A program made the position numbers and the translations under genes. This document shows, piece by piece, positions 7,767-16,264 of a stretch of DNA of 24,610 nt (position 1 is its first letter; every line of letters starts with the position of its first letter). Under the pieces are notes generated by a model. That model did no database searches. It was not told where the DNA came from and saw only the letters and a list, made by a program, of their open reading frames with translations. Origin of the DNA: Streptosporangiaceae bacterium (lineage in GTDB: Bacteria > Actinomycetota > Actinomycetes > Streptosporangiales > Streptosporangiaceae); NCBI GenBank assembly GCA_030041195.1, contig JASHOI010000323.1, forward strand, positions 1-24,610, written 5' to 3'.

Positions 7767-9752
7767 CTAGCCGAGATAGGAGTGCACCGCCGGAATGGCC
7801 TTGGCGCCGCACCCGTGACCGCCGGGCAGGCCGATACCGTCGGCGGCCTCGCTGCCTTGCACGCACGCCGCCCAGAACCAGGTGTAGCCATTCTTCTTAC
7901 CGATAGGGAACGTGAACGTGACGGTAACCGCGTACTCGGCCACCGAGACCCGCCGTGGTGCGCTCACCCGCGGACCGCCGGCACCAAGCTGCAGCACCGT
8001 CGGCCCCGGGGGCGCCGCCGCCGACTTCGACTGGTTGATCCCGAAGTAGGTGTACCACCGTTTCGAGATCTCGGTCCCGAGCGCTGACGGCGGGACACGC
8101 ACGCTCAGCGTGAACGTCTCGTGGCAGGTCGGACGGCTGCATCCCTGCGAGGTGGTGTGGGTTATGGTCGTCGCGACGTAGACCGCGGCAGTGGGCGAAT
8201 TGCCGAGCGATCTCGTTGCCTTGCGGCCGGTGAAGACCGCCACGTAGTAGTGCGTGGCCACGGCAGGGGTCACCTTGAACGCGTACGGGGCCAGCTTGTG
8301 CGCCGGGTGCAGGACCGCCGAGGCGATCACCGCCGGCTTGGCCGTGAACGGGAACGGCTGGGCGTACAGCCGGGCCACGTACCCCCGCCGCGCGCCCTTG
8401 ACCGTGCCGTAGACCTGGGCCTGCGCGGCGCCTCCGTTGTCATACATCACCCAGACATCGCCGGACTGCGCCGCCAGTCCAGACCGGGCGGTGATCGGGA
8501 AGCTCGCCAGCTTGGGCGGCGGCTTCGGCTTCGGGGGCGCGCTGCGCAGCACGCCGGTCGCGACCACCGCCACGCTCGCGGCCGCCAGCACGGCGATCAC
8601 CGCGAGCGTGATCAAGGCACGCCGCAGGTGAGGGAACCCGGGCTCCCGGCGGACCAGCCAGGGCTCTCCGTTTCCGGCGGCGGTGGGGGCCGACGCCGCC
8701 GGGATGGGGGCCAGCGACGCCGGGGCGAGGGCCGGTGCCGCCGGGGCCACGGTCTCCGGCATGGGCTCTTCGGGCCGCGGCGCGGGCCCGCTCGGCATCG
8801 TCAGGTAGACCTGATCGGGCGGCGGGCCGCCCACCGGGCCGGCCGACCGGACGACCGAGGGAGGCGGAGGCCGCAGCCCGAGCGCCCCGGCCAGCGCGGC
8901 GGCGAACTCCCGGCAGCTTGGGTACCGCTGTTCCGGCGCCTTGGCCAGTGCCCGCGCCGCGACCTCATCGGCCGCGGCGGGAATCTCGGGCCGGCGCGAC
9001 GTCAGCGTTGGCGGCGGCTGGGTCAGGTGGGCCTGCAGCAGCGCGGCGGGGTCATCGGCGAGGAACGGCGGCCAGCCGGTGAGCAGTTCGAACGCCGACG
9101 CGGCCAGCGCGTACTCGTCGGCCCTCCCGTCGGCCGGCCCGCCCTCGATCAGCTCCGGTGCTACGCAGGCCAGCGTGGTCACCGGCGCCCTCGCCCAGCC
9201 GGGCCCGTCCGTGTCCGCCGGTTCCCTGCGCAGCGCGAAATCCGACAGGTAAACCCAGTCCCGCCGCCCCGGCGCAACATCGACCAGCATGTTCGCCGGC
9301 TTTACGTCGCGGTGCAGCAGCCCGGCCGCGTGCATCGCGTCCAGCGCCGACGCCGTCTGCCAGAGGATCGCCGCCACGCGGCCGGGCGGCAGCGGCCCGT
9401 CGCGGCGCGCGAGCGACCGCGCGTCCCCGCCGGCCACGTACCGCATCGCCAGGTACAGCATCCCGTCCGCCCGGCCGGCCTCGAAGACCGGCACGATGTG
9501 CGGGTTGCGGATCATGGTCACGGCCCGCAGTTCCTGGACGAACCACTGCCGGAACGCCTCATCACCGGCCAGTTCGGGCGCCAGGATCTTCAGCGCGACC
9601 ACCCGGCCAAGCCGCTCGTCACGCGCCCGGTACACCACGGCCGCGCTGCCCCGGCCGATTTCGCCCTCCAGCCGGTACCCGGCGAGCTCTAAACCCGGGG
9701 CAAAGCCGACGCTGAAGGTTCCGGTGTCTGCGGAAACCTCTTCTTTCACCAC
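7767..9752 (-). CDS. Transmembrane Ser/Thr protein kinase with unassigned extracellular domain
   Basis: This is a Hanks-type (PknB-like) kinase of 661 residues. The kinase domain (about 26-295) shows the glycine loop IGRGSAAVVY, ATP lysine K55, HRDVKPAN (catalytic D149) and VAPE (197-200). The magnesium loop reads DFA (171-173) instead of DFG; the metal-binding Asp is kept. A Pro/Ala-rich linker follows, then one membrane helix (about 379-402). The external part of about 260 residues has no PASTA repeats and contains CSRPTCHE and two further cysteines near the C terminus; I do not recognise it. Orientation should be kinase inside, sensor outside. A GGGGAGG abuts two consecutive GTG codons (9752 and 9749); spacing favours 9749, so the first residue is uncertain. 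The gene lies upstream of efeO on the same strand with a 113-base gap. Confidence 0.93.
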   Translation of the reverse strand: MVKEEVSADTGTFSVGFAPGLELAGYRLEGEIGRGSAAVVYRARDERLGRVVALKILAPELAGDEAFRQWFVQELRAVTMIRNPHIVPVFEAGRADGMLYLAMRYVAGGDARSLARRDGPLPPGRVAAILWQTASALDAMHAAGLLHRDVKPANMLVDVAPGRRDWVYLSDFALRREPADTDGPGWARAPVTTLACVAPELIEGGPADGRADEYALAASAFELLTGWPPFLADDPAALLQAHLTQPPPTLTSRRPEIPAAADEVAARALAKAPEQRYPSCREFAAALAGALGLRPPPPSVVRSAGPVGGPPPDQVYLTMPSGPAPRPEEPMPETVAPAAPALAPASLAPIPAASAPTAAGNGEPWLVRREPGFPHLRRALITLAVIAVLAAASVAVVATGVLRSAPPKPKPPPKLASFPITARSGLAAQSGDVWVMYDNGGAAQAQVYGTVKGARRGYVARLYAQPFPFTAKPAVIASAVLHPAHKLAPYAFKVTPAVATHYYVAVFTGRKATRSLGNSPTAAVYVATTITHTTSQGCSRPTCHETFTLSVRVPPSALGTEISKRWYTYFGINQSKSAAAPPGPTVLQLGAGGPRVSAPRRVSVAEYAVTVTFTFPIGKKNGYTWFWAACVQGSEAADGIGLPGGHGCGAKAIPAVHSYLG

Positions 9753-9857
9753 GCCTCCCCGTGCGCTCGCGAGCCCTTTGCAACATCACCCGCTGAACGC
9801 TGACGGCCCGGGCATGCAGCCGAAACCGGGAATCTCCCAGTAACGACGAATGATCCA

Positions 9858-9886
9858 ATTATCCGGACTTGTCACGCCCGCCGCAA
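9858..9886 (-). promoter_or_regulatory. Candidate promoter of the kinase gene
   Basis: On the minus strand TTGCGG (9886-9881) and GATAAT (9863-9858) are separated by exactly 17 bases, resembling -35 and -10 elements for a housekeeping sigma factor. The stretch lies in an AT-richer island about 105 bases upstream of the kinase start and just beyond the stop codon of the transferase gene. Only three of six -35 bases match the consensus, so this is tentative. Confidence 0.3.
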
Positions 9887-9899
9887 CGGCTCCGGCAGA

Positions 9900-10883
9900 T
9901 CAGCCGAGGTGCTCCCGGCCGTGCGGGTCGTCCCAGTCGGCGCCGCGCGGCTCGACCTGGATCCGCCACGGCGCCCCGTTAAAGAAACTCGGCGCCGGGC
10001 CGGATCCGAACGCGGCGTACGCGGCGAAATCGGTGGTCTCGCGGAAGGCCGGCATCTGGTACAGGTCGCGGGCGTAGCCCCACAGCGCCGGGAAGTCGGT
10101 CAGCCGCCGCTCGCTGATCTTGCCGAGCGGGTTGTAGCCGAGATCGAACCTGGCCAGGGTCGGCCACAGCCGCACGTCCGCCTCGGTCACCGCGGCGCCG
10201 AACAGGTACCGCTGCCCCGCGAGCCGGCTGTCGAGCGCGTCCAGCGTGCCGGTCAGGCGGTGCCGCAGTTGCTGGTACTCGGGCTCGGTCGTGGCCCCGG
10301 CGACCCGGTAGGTGCCGTTGTTCACGGTCTCGTACACCCGCTCGTTCATCGCGTCGATCTCCGGGCGCAGGGCCGGCGGGTACAGGTCGGGCGACGGACT
10401 GGCCCAGGCACCGAATTGCGTCCCGAGGTCGATCGTGATGTCGGGGAAGTTGTTGCTGACGATCTTCCCGGTCGCCCGGTCCCACAGCACCGGCACCGAG
10501 ACGTGCCCGTCGTATCCGGGCTCGGTGGCCTGGTACGCGTCGGCCAGCAGGGTGAACCCGCCGACCGGGTCGGCGCCGCGCCGCTCGCGGAACGCCCAGC
10601 CCCGCCCGTCCCGCTCGTCGTCGACATAGGACAGGGACACGACCTCCTCGAGCCCCTTGAGCTTCCTGACGATCGCGGTGCGCTGCGCCCAGGGGCAGCC
10701 CCACGCGATGTACAGGTGGTAGCGCTCGGGCTCGGCGCGGAACCCGCTGGAGCCGTCGGCGGTGATCCGGCCGCGGAACCGGTAGCGCGGGCGCTGGAAC
10801 GACTGGCCCGGGTCGAAGCCCCGGCCCTGCCCGTAGTGCCCGTACCGGCCGAAGTCGACCGGGCTCGCGTACCGCGGTGTCAT
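9900..10883 (-). CDS. Xi-class glutathione transferase-like protein (glutathionyl-hydroquinone reductase family)
   Basis: The 327-residue product matches the Xi-class family (YqjG/PcpF type), whose characterised members reduce glutathionyl-hydroquinones using an active-site cysteine. The CPWA motif is present with C63 (WGCPWAQRT), followed by a thioredoxin-like N-terminal domain, the conserved [17 protein letters not shown] block and an all-helical C-terminal domain. Most Actinobacteria make mycothiol rather than glutathione, so the thiol partner may differ; this is inference. The start codon overlaps the hemQ stop as ATGA (10880-10883), so it is translationally coupled to hemQ, suggesting a role tied to heme or porphyrin handling or to oxidative stress. 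Confidence 0.88.
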   Translation of the reverse strand: MTPRYASPVDFGRYGHYGQGRGFDPGQSFQRPRYRFRGRITADGSSGFRAEPERYHLYIAWGCPWAQRTAIVRKLKGLEEVVSLSYVDDERDGRGWAFRERRGADPVGGFTLLADAYQATEPGYDGHVSVPVLWDRATGKIVSNNFPDITIDLGTQFGAWASPSPDLYPPALRPEIDAMNERVYETVNNGTYRVAGATTEPEYQQLRHRLTGTLDALDSRLAGQRYLFGAAVTEADVRLWPTLARFDLGYNPLGKISERRLTDFPALWGYARDLYQMPAFRETTDFAAYAAFGSGPAPSFFNGAPWRIQVEPRGADWDDPHGREHLG

Positions 10884-11635
10884 GGCAGAGCGGAGATCAG
10901 CTCGTCGACCGGCTTGCGCCTGCCGGTGTAGAACGGGATCTCGACGCGGGTGTGCAGCCGCGCCCGCGCGCCGCGCAGGTGCCGCATGAGATCGACGATG
11001 CGGTGCAGCTCGTCGGCCTCGAACGCGAGCATCCACTCGTAGTCGTTCAGCGAGAAGCAGGCCACCGTGTTCGCTCGCACGTCCGGGTACTCCCTGGCCA
11101 TCATGCCGTGCTCGGCGAGCATCGCGCGGCGCTCCTCCGGTTCCAGCAGGTACCACTCGTAGGAGCGGACGAACGGGTAGACGCTGACATACCCGCGCGG
11201 CTGCTCTTCCGCGAGGAAGGCCGGGACGTGGCCCTTGTTGAACTCGGCCGGCCGGTGCAGCGCCATCACCGACCAGACCGGCTCGCTGGCCCGGCCGAGG
11301 CCGGTGCGGCGGAAGCGCGCGTACATCTCCTGCAGGTCATCGGATGACGGCGCGATCCACCAGAACATGTAATCGGCGTCCGCGCGCAGGCCCTGCAGGT
11401 CGTAGCAGCCACGGGTGACGACGCCCTTGCCGGAAGCCTGCTGGCACAGCTCGCTGACCTCGGCCGCCAGGCCTGCCCGGCCCGACTTGGTCGCCTCCCC
11501 CGCCGCGTCGAGCGCCCCGGGGCCGGTTGTACGGAAAACCGACCACATCGTGTAGCGGATCAGCTCGTTGAGGTCGCGCGCCTTGGGCCGCTGCGCGGCC
11601 TGGCCGGCCGGCTCTCCGTGCTCGTTCCCAGTCAT
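10880..11635 (-). CDS. hemQ: Coproheme decarboxylase HemQ (ChdC)
   Basis: HemQ converts coproheme III to heme b by two peroxide-dependent oxidative decarboxylations, the last step of the coproporphyrin-dependent pathway. The 251-residue product has the chlorite-dismutase fold signature. Y153 in [14 protein letters not shown] corresponds to the catalytic tyrosine, H136 in NKGHVPAF to the distal histidine seen in actinobacterial enzymes (17 residues before the tyrosine), and H176 in [13 protein letters not shown] to the proximal heme ligand. The ATG at 11635 is preceded by GAGGGC, a close but acceptable spacing. The gene begins 22 bases after hemY and overlaps the downstream transferase by 4 bases, so the three genes form one operon. 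Confidence 0.96.
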   Translation of the reverse strand: MTGNEHGEPAGQAAQRPKARDLNELIRYTMWSVFRTTGPGALDAAGEATKSGRAGLAAEVSELCQQASGKGVVTRGCYDLQGLRADADYMFWWIAPSSDDLQEMYARFRRTGLGRASEPVWSVMALHRPAEFNKGHVPAFLAEEQPRGYVSVYPFVRSYEWYLLEPEERRAMLAEHGMMAREYPDVRANTVACFSLNDYEWMLAFEADELHRIVDLMRHLRGARARLHTRVEIPFYTGRRKPVDELISALP

Positions 11636-11657
11636 GCCCTCATTGTCGCACCGGCCG

Positions 11658-13121
11658 CTAGCCGGCACGGGCGGGCCGGTGGTCGGCCGAACCGAGATAC
11701 CCGAGCACCTGATCGGCGGCCAGCTTCGCGGACGCGATGCAGGCCGGGATGCCGATCCCGTCGTAGACGGCCCCGCAGACCGCGAGACCGGGCTGGGCGG
11801 CGGCCCAGGCGCGGACGCGTGCCACGCGTCCGGCGTGGCCGACCGTGTACTGCGGCAGCGCTCCGCCCCACCGGCTGACCCGGGCGACGGCAGGCTCACC
11901 GCGCACCCCGGTGGCGGCGGCAAGGTCGGCCGCCGCGATGCGGGCGAGCTCGGCGTCGTCCCGCTGCAGCAGCGCCTCCTCACCGATCCGGCCGACCGAG
12001 CACCGGACGATGTCCAGGCCGGCCTGACCCGCTTGCAGGTGAGGCCACTTCACCGTGCTGAACGTGACGGCCTTGACCGGCCGCAAGTCGATCGCCGGGA
12101 CCAGGTAGCCGCTGCCCTCGGGCCGGGCCGGGAACGCGCCGGCACGATACGCCAGCGTGACGATCGCCATGCTCGCGTAGTCGATTTCACCGAGCGCGGT
12201 CGCGGCGGCACCCGCAGCCGGCAGCCCGGCCAGCAGCCTGCTGGCGGGCCTGGCCGGGACGGCGAGGATGACCGCATCGGCATCCAGCCGTTCGGGTGCC
12301 CTGGCCGGGCCGACGGTGAGCCTCCAGCCCTCCCGCTCCGGACCCGCCATGCGGGCGAGCTCGCGCACCATCGCGCCGGTGCGCACGGTCGCGCCGGACT
12401 GCGCCGCGACCGCTGGCGGCAGCGTGCCCAGGCCGCCGGACAGGGTGGTGAAGACCGGGCGGGCCTGCGCGGGCGGCCGGCCGGATGCGGCCGGCGGCGG
12501 CAGCAGGGACGCGGCCGCCTCGGCCAGCGAGCGGTGCTGCCGTGACGCCTCCGCCAGGCCGCCGAGCGTCGCCTCGAACGACAGCTCGTCGGCCCGGCCC
12601 GCGTAGACCCCGCCGAGCAGCGGGTCCACCAGCCGGTCCACGAGTTCGCTGCCGAATCTCGCAGCCACGTAGCTGCTCACCGGCACGTCACCGTCTCTCG
12701 GTGTCGGCGGCAGCCGCAGATCGTCGCGAGCCCTGGCCAGCCCCGCGCCGGAAAGGATCCCGGAACTCTCCAGCTCGCCCAGGTCGGCGGGCACGCCCAT
12801 CAGCTGCCGCTTCGGCAGCGGGTGCAGACGGCCGCGGGTCCAGATCCCCGCGGCGGTGGTGCCGGGCACCTCCAGCCGGCCGGCCAGGCCGACCGCGGCG
12901 ATCAGGTCCGTGCCCTCGGGCCGCCGGGCGAGCAGGGCCTCGGCACCCTCGTCGACCGCCACTCCGGCGATCTCGGACACGGCGAGCTTGCCGCCCAGTC
13001 GCGGTGACCCTTCCAGGACCGTGACCGCAACCCCGCTGTCACGCAGGAAGAACGCGGCGGCAAGCCCGGCGATCCCGCCGCCGACGATGGCTACGGCCGG
13101 CGGGCGGGATGGTGAACTCAC
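11658..13121 (-). CDS. hemY: Coproporphyrinogen III oxidase HemY (CgoX; formerly protoporphyrinogen oxidase)
   Basis: This FAD enzyme oxidises coproporphyrinogen III to coproporphyrin III in Gram-positive heme synthesis. The product is 487 residues, the normal length. The N-terminal dinucleotide-binding motif [14 protein letters not shown] is at about residues 11-24, and the C-terminal FAD-binding signature [19 protein letters not shown] closes the protein. The GTG at 13121 is chosen because it directly precedes the FAD-binding fold; only a weak ribosome binding site is visible, so translation may depend on coupling with the 59-aa ORF that ends 5 bases upstream. hemQ follows 22 bases downstream. 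The usual upstream neighbour hemE is about 6 kb away here. Confidence 0.95.
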   Translation of the reverse strand: MSSPSRPPAVAIVGGGIAGLAAAFFLRDSGVAVTVLEGSPRLGGKLAVSEIAGVAVDEGAEALLARRPEGTDLIAAVGLAGRLEVPGTTAAGIWTRGRLHPLPKRQLMGVPADLGELESSGILSGAGLARARDDLRLPPTPRDGDVPVSSYVAARFGSELVDRLVDPLLGGVYAGRADELSFEATLGGLAEASRQHRSLAEAAASLLPPPAASGRPPAQARPVFTTLSGGLGTLPPAVAAQSGATVRTGAMVRELARMAGPEREGWRLTVGPARAPERLDADAVILAVPARPASRLLAGLPAAGAAATALGEIDYASMAIVTLAYRAGAFPARPEGSGYLVPAIDLRPVKAVTFSTVKWPHLQAGQAGLDIVRCSVGRIGEEALLQRDDAELARIAAADLAAATGVRGEPAVARVSRWGGALPQYTVGHAGRVARVRAWAAAQPGLAVCGAVYDGIGIPACIASAKLAADQVLGYLGSADHRPARAG

Positions 13122-13126
13122 GCGTC

Positions 13127-13306
13127 TTACTGTGCCAAAACCCGAGCCTGGCGGTCGCGGCCGGGGTCCAGCGACCGGTCATCGCGGTGATCGAGATCCC
13201 TCCGGGAAACATCCCGGTCTCTCAGGCTTTCCGAGTCGGCTACGTGCCACTTACTGCCCCGCCGCTTGACGATCACGCGGGGCTGCGGCCCAGTGGAACG
13301 AACCAT
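13127..13306 (-). CDS. Small 59-residue ORF directly upstream of hemY
   Basis: The ATG at 13306-13304 is preceded by AGGAGGA (13317-13311) with a 4-base gap, one of the best ribosome binding sites in the window. The product is basic and charged: the N-terminal half contains RVIVKRRGSKWHVADSES, and the C-terminal half is rich in Arg and Asp (RDRDVSRRDLDHRDD). No membrane segment or cysteine is present. It stops at TAA 13129-13127, five bases before the hemY GTG, so it is placed to couple hemY translation. It could be a real small protein or a translated leader. Third-position GC is lower in the second half than in neighbouring genes. I do not recognise a family. Confidence 0.55.
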   Translation of the reverse strand: MVRSTGPQPRVIVKRRGSKWHVADSESLRDRDVSRRDLDHRDDRSLDPGRDRQARVLAQ

Positions 13307-13410
13307 GGTGTCCTCCTGCGAACCAAATGGGAGCGCACCAAGGCCGGGCGAGCGGGTTCCCGGGCGGTGCGAGGGCAGGAGCGAGCGCAATCCCCGCTCC
13401 CGGCGGCACA

Positions 13411-14796
13411 CTAGGGCCGCCAGTCGCTCCCGGAAAGGGACGGATATCCCTCAGGGGACGGGAAACCCTTGGGGGCTCCAGACACCGGGGTGGCGCCGGG
13501 CAGCAGGCCAAAGGCATCGGCGACCGCCAGCGCCCCGGACCGGTTGCGCACGCCGAGCTTGCGGAACAGCCGGGTCTGCACGTTCTCGACGGTCTTCGGA
13601 GCGATCCCCAGCACCCGCGCGGTCTGCCGGATCGAGTGCCCACGCGACAAGGAGCGCAAGATGTCGCTTTCCCGCGCGGTCAGCTCGGGCAGCTCAAGCC
13701 TGCCGGGGGCGCGCTCGTCCCACCGCGCGCGCACGGCCCCGATCAGCGGCCGCATCGGCATCGAGTCAACGACGAGATATCCCTGGCCGACCATCCGCAG
13801 CACGGACAGGAAGTGGTCCTCGATCCGGTCGGCCGGGACCAGCGAGCTGGCGCCGCAGGCCAGCGCCTCGGCCAGCTCCGGCGGATCGAGCGGCTTGCTG
13901 TGCACGAGGATCGCCGGGACCCCGAGCTCCGCGACCATGTCCCAGTCCTGCTGCACGGGATCGACGAGCACGGCCACGATCGGTCCGCGGTGCCAGCGCG
14001 CCCAGTGCGTATCCGACACCGGACCCGGCTCCCGCACCAGCACGAACGGCAGCGGACTCGATACCAGCGCCGCCACGACCTGGTCAAGGGCGGAGCAGTA
14101 CTGCCCGGAGACCACCGCAAGCACCACGCCATCGCCCTCGGCGGGCGGGCGGCGCTTTGGTGGCGGCGGCCGCTTCACGGTCTCCGGTGCGGCCTGCGGC
14201 TCCAGCATGCCGAGCGACGCCGCCTTGGCCACCGCGTGCACGCTGCTGCTCACGTCGAGCTTGGCGTAGACGCGGCGCTTCAGGTTCTCCACCGTGAGCG
14301 GGCTGATCCCGAGCAGATCCGCGATCTCGGCCACACTGTGCCCCGAGCCGGTGAGCACGACAAGCTCGAGTTCCCGGTCGGTCAGCCCGCCCGGGCTGTC
14401 CTTGGCGTGCCGCCCCCGGCTCCGGCGCAGCAGCGCGAGCACGGCGGACAGGCCCTTCGACTCCGGCACGAGCGAGGCGACCCCGGCCCGGCACGCGGCC
14501 GCCAGATCCTGCTCGGACGCCTCGCGGTAGGTCACGATCACATTCAGTTCGGGGAAGCGCTTGGTGAGCGCGGCCACCCGCACCGAGATCTCGCGCAGCC
14601 GCGCGCCAGCGTCCAGGATCACCACATCGGGGTGACGCAGCTCGCACAGCTCAAAGATCGCGTCGGGCTCGGCCACCTTGCCGACCACCGTGATGTCCGG
14701 CCGAACGGCCAGGCAGGCGGAAAGAGTGTCACGGAGCAGCCGGCGCGACGACTGCACGGCTACCTGGACGGTGACTCGACCTGTGGGCACGGTCAT
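13411..14796 (-). CDS. Tandem receiver-HTH-receiver-HTH LuxR-type regulator
   Basis: One polypeptide of 461 residues contains two complete NarL/FixJ-like units. Unit 1 has a receiver-like fold (about 8-125) and a LuxR helix-turn-helix (about 137-197; AEIADLLGISPLTVENLKRR). Unit 2 follows a Pro/Lys linker (about 205-220) with a second receiver-like domain (about 222-345) and helix-turn-helix (about 370-430; TARVLGIAPKTVENVQTR). D62 in VVILDAG sits at the phosphoacceptor position of the first receiver, but the acidic pair at its first strand is replaced (VAVQSS) and the conserved lysine is absent (SLVPES). The second receiver is even more divergent. This argues for phosphorylation-independent control. 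The ATG at 14796 has AAGGCG about 6 bases upstream. It is divergent from the DUF4349 gene, a likely target. No sensor kinase is adjacent. Confidence 0.88.
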   Translation of the reverse strand: MTVPTGRVTVQVAVQSSRRLLRDTLSACLAVRPDITVVGKVAEPDAIFELCELRHPDVVILDAGARLREISVRVAALTKRFPELNVIVTYREASEQDLAAACRAGVASLVPESKGLSAVLALLRRSRGRHAKDSPGGLTDRELELVVLTGSGHSVAEIADLLGISPLTVENLKRRVYAKLDVSSSVHAVAKAASLGMLEPQAAPETVKRPPPPKRRPPAEGDGVVLAVVSGQYCSALDQVVAALVSSPLPFVLVREPGPVSDTHWARWHRGPIVAVLVDPVQQDWDMVAELGVPAILVHSKPLDPPELAEALACGASSLVPADRIEDHFLSVLRMVGQGYLVVDSMPMRPLIGAVRARWDERAPGRLELPELTARESDILRSLSRGHSIRQTARVLGIAPKTVENVQTRLFRKLGVRNRSGALAVADAFGLLPGATPVSGAPKGFPSPEGYPSLSGSDWRP

Positions 14797-15209
14797 CGTT
14801 CGCCTTGGCTTCCGGTATCTCCACACCTAGCGGGTACGCGAGGAATCGCAGTCTACGCCGGAGGGGCCTTTTACCGCCGGTCAGTTGACATTTTTAGCGT
14901 TTTCTGCGTGTTGTCTGGTTTTGAATTCATTGCCGGGGCCGGCCTCGGGAGGCCCGGACACCCCGGCGCGCGGGGCTCTGACCTGGGCTTCGCCATTACC
15001 GGACAACCCTTCGGATTACCGTGCTGACTTAGAGTTTCAGCGGCGGTTACGGCGCGCTACTTTACGCCGACCGTGTTATCGCGGTCACGGTAACTGCCCA
15101 GAATCTCATTCGGTGCACGGTGCGCGGCGCGGCTTCGGCGGCACTTGCCCGTTATCCGACCGTGTCGCTGCGCGCGGAACCCGCGGCTCACCCGGCGCGT
15201 CCGAGCGGC
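14797..15209 (+). promoter_or_regulatory. Divergent intergenic region between the LuxR-type regulator and the DUF4349 gene
   Basis: These 413 bases hold no supported gene. Bases 14885-14940 are unusually AT-rich for this window and contain TTGACA at 14885-14890, a full -35 consensus reading toward the DUF4349 gene, but the -10 region 17-18 bases on (TGTTGT) is weak. The 10-mer CCGACCGTGT occurs twice (15067-15076 and 15156-15165), each next to GTTATC. ACCGTG (15070-15075) and CACGGT (15086-15091) can pair. These are candidate operator elements for one or both genes. If DUF4349 starts at 15210, its leader would be long. Confidence 0.4.
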
Positions 15210-16181
15210 ATGAACACCAGCCCCCCGGTCCGCTTCCGCGGGCCGCTGCGCACGACCGCGCTCTGCTGCGCCGCGCTGATGTCCGGCGCCGCGCTGCTGC
15301 TCGCTGGCTGCTCCGGCAGCTCGTCAAGCTCCCCATCGGCACCTGGCGGCGCCGCAAGCAACAGTTCCGCGGTCAACGGCGCGGCGGCAGCGCCCGTCCA
15401 CGCCCCGTCCGCAGCGGCATCGGCCCCGGCTTCGTCCACCCCCGCGTCCAAGCTGGCCGTGGCCATGCCGAGCATCATCTACACCGCGACCCTCACCGTC
15501 CAGGCCAAGAACGTGACCGCGGCAGCGGCCCGGGCGGTCAGCATCGTCACCGCCGAGGGCGGGTACGTCTCCAGCGAACAGGCCGCGATCAACCCGCGGG
15601 ATTCGGCGCGCTCGACGGTGAGCCTGCAGCTGAAGATCCCCGTCGGGGTGTACGCCAGCACGCTGAGCACGCTGTCCACCGTGCTTGGCACGCAGACCTC
15701 GCTGACCCAGCATGCTCAGGACGTCACCGAGGAGGTCGCCGACGTGAGCAGCCTGGTCAGCTCCGATCAGGCCGCGATCACCCAGCTGCAGGCACTGCTG
15801 CAGCGGGCCGGCTCGATCAGCGCGCTGCTCGCCGTCCAGCAGCAGATCAGCACGCAGGAATCCTCGCTCGAGGCGCTGCAGGCGCAGCAGCGCGCGCTGT
15901 CAAGGGAAACCAGCTACGCCACCGTGTCGGTCACGCTGCTGAGTCCCCACCCGCGGCAGACCAAGAAGAAGGTCACGAAGGCGAGGCGGCACGGGTTCGT
16001 CGCCGGGCTCGCCGCTGGCTGGCGCGCGCTGCGCCAGATCGCCTCAGCGCTGCTTACCGCGCTCGGCGCCGTGCTCCCGTTTGCCCTCGTCGTGGCAGCG
16101 GCGGCGGTCGGCGGCTACGCCGCACGGCGGCGCCTGCTGCGGCTGCTGCGGCGGCGTTCCCGGCCGACCGCGGCCGGGTAA
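15210..16181 (+). CDS. DUF4349-domain lipoprotein with C-terminal membrane helix
   Basis: The 323-residue product starts with a basic region and hydrophobic helix ending in the lipobox LLAGC (lipidated C34), followed by a Ser/Ala/Pro-rich linker to about residue 80. The central DUF4349 domain (about 85-275) contains an alpha/beta segment beginning IIYTATLTVQAKNVTAAAAR and a helical, Gln-rich coiled-coil part (LLAVQQQISTQESSLEALQAQQ). A basic segment and a membrane helix (about 284-307) come near the C terminus, then an Arg-rich tail, so both ends are probably anchored at the membrane. The function of DUF4349 proteins is not established; the architecture suggests an envelope structural or sensing role. 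It is transcribed divergently from the tandem LuxR-type regulator. The ATG at 15210 is chosen over GTG 15120 because the signal peptide follows it. Confidence 0.85.
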   Translation: MNTSPPVRFRGPLRTTALCCAALMSGAALLLAGCSGSSSSSPSAPGGAASNSSAVNGAAAAPVHAPSAAASAPASSTPASKLAVAMPSIIYTATLTVQAKNVTAAAARAVSIVTAEGGYVSSEQAAINPRDSARSTVSLQLKIPVGVYASTLSTLSTVLGTQTSLTQHAQDVTEEVADVSSLVSSDQAAITQLQALLQRAGSISALLAVQQQISTQESSLEALQAQQRALSRETSYATVSVTLLSPHPRQTKKKVTKARRHGFVAGLAAGWRALRQIASALLTALGAVLPFALVVAAAAVGGYAARRRLLRLLRRRSRPTAAG

Positions 16182-16264
16182 CCCTGCCAGCGCCCCGACC
16201 GGCCCAGTCACCCCGGCAGCTGACCAGCGATGATGAGGAAGCGGCACCGTCACGTGGCACTCAC

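Noticed and set aside
13327..15027. 566-codon plus-strand frame opposite the tandem LuxR gene
   Set aside because: It runs antisense to a gene with two clear HTH domains, has no recognisable motif and reflects codon-position GC bias.
16182..16264. Terminator between the convergent DUF4349 and methyltransferase genes
   Set aside because: Only short, imperfect stems without a T tract are present; not enough to call.
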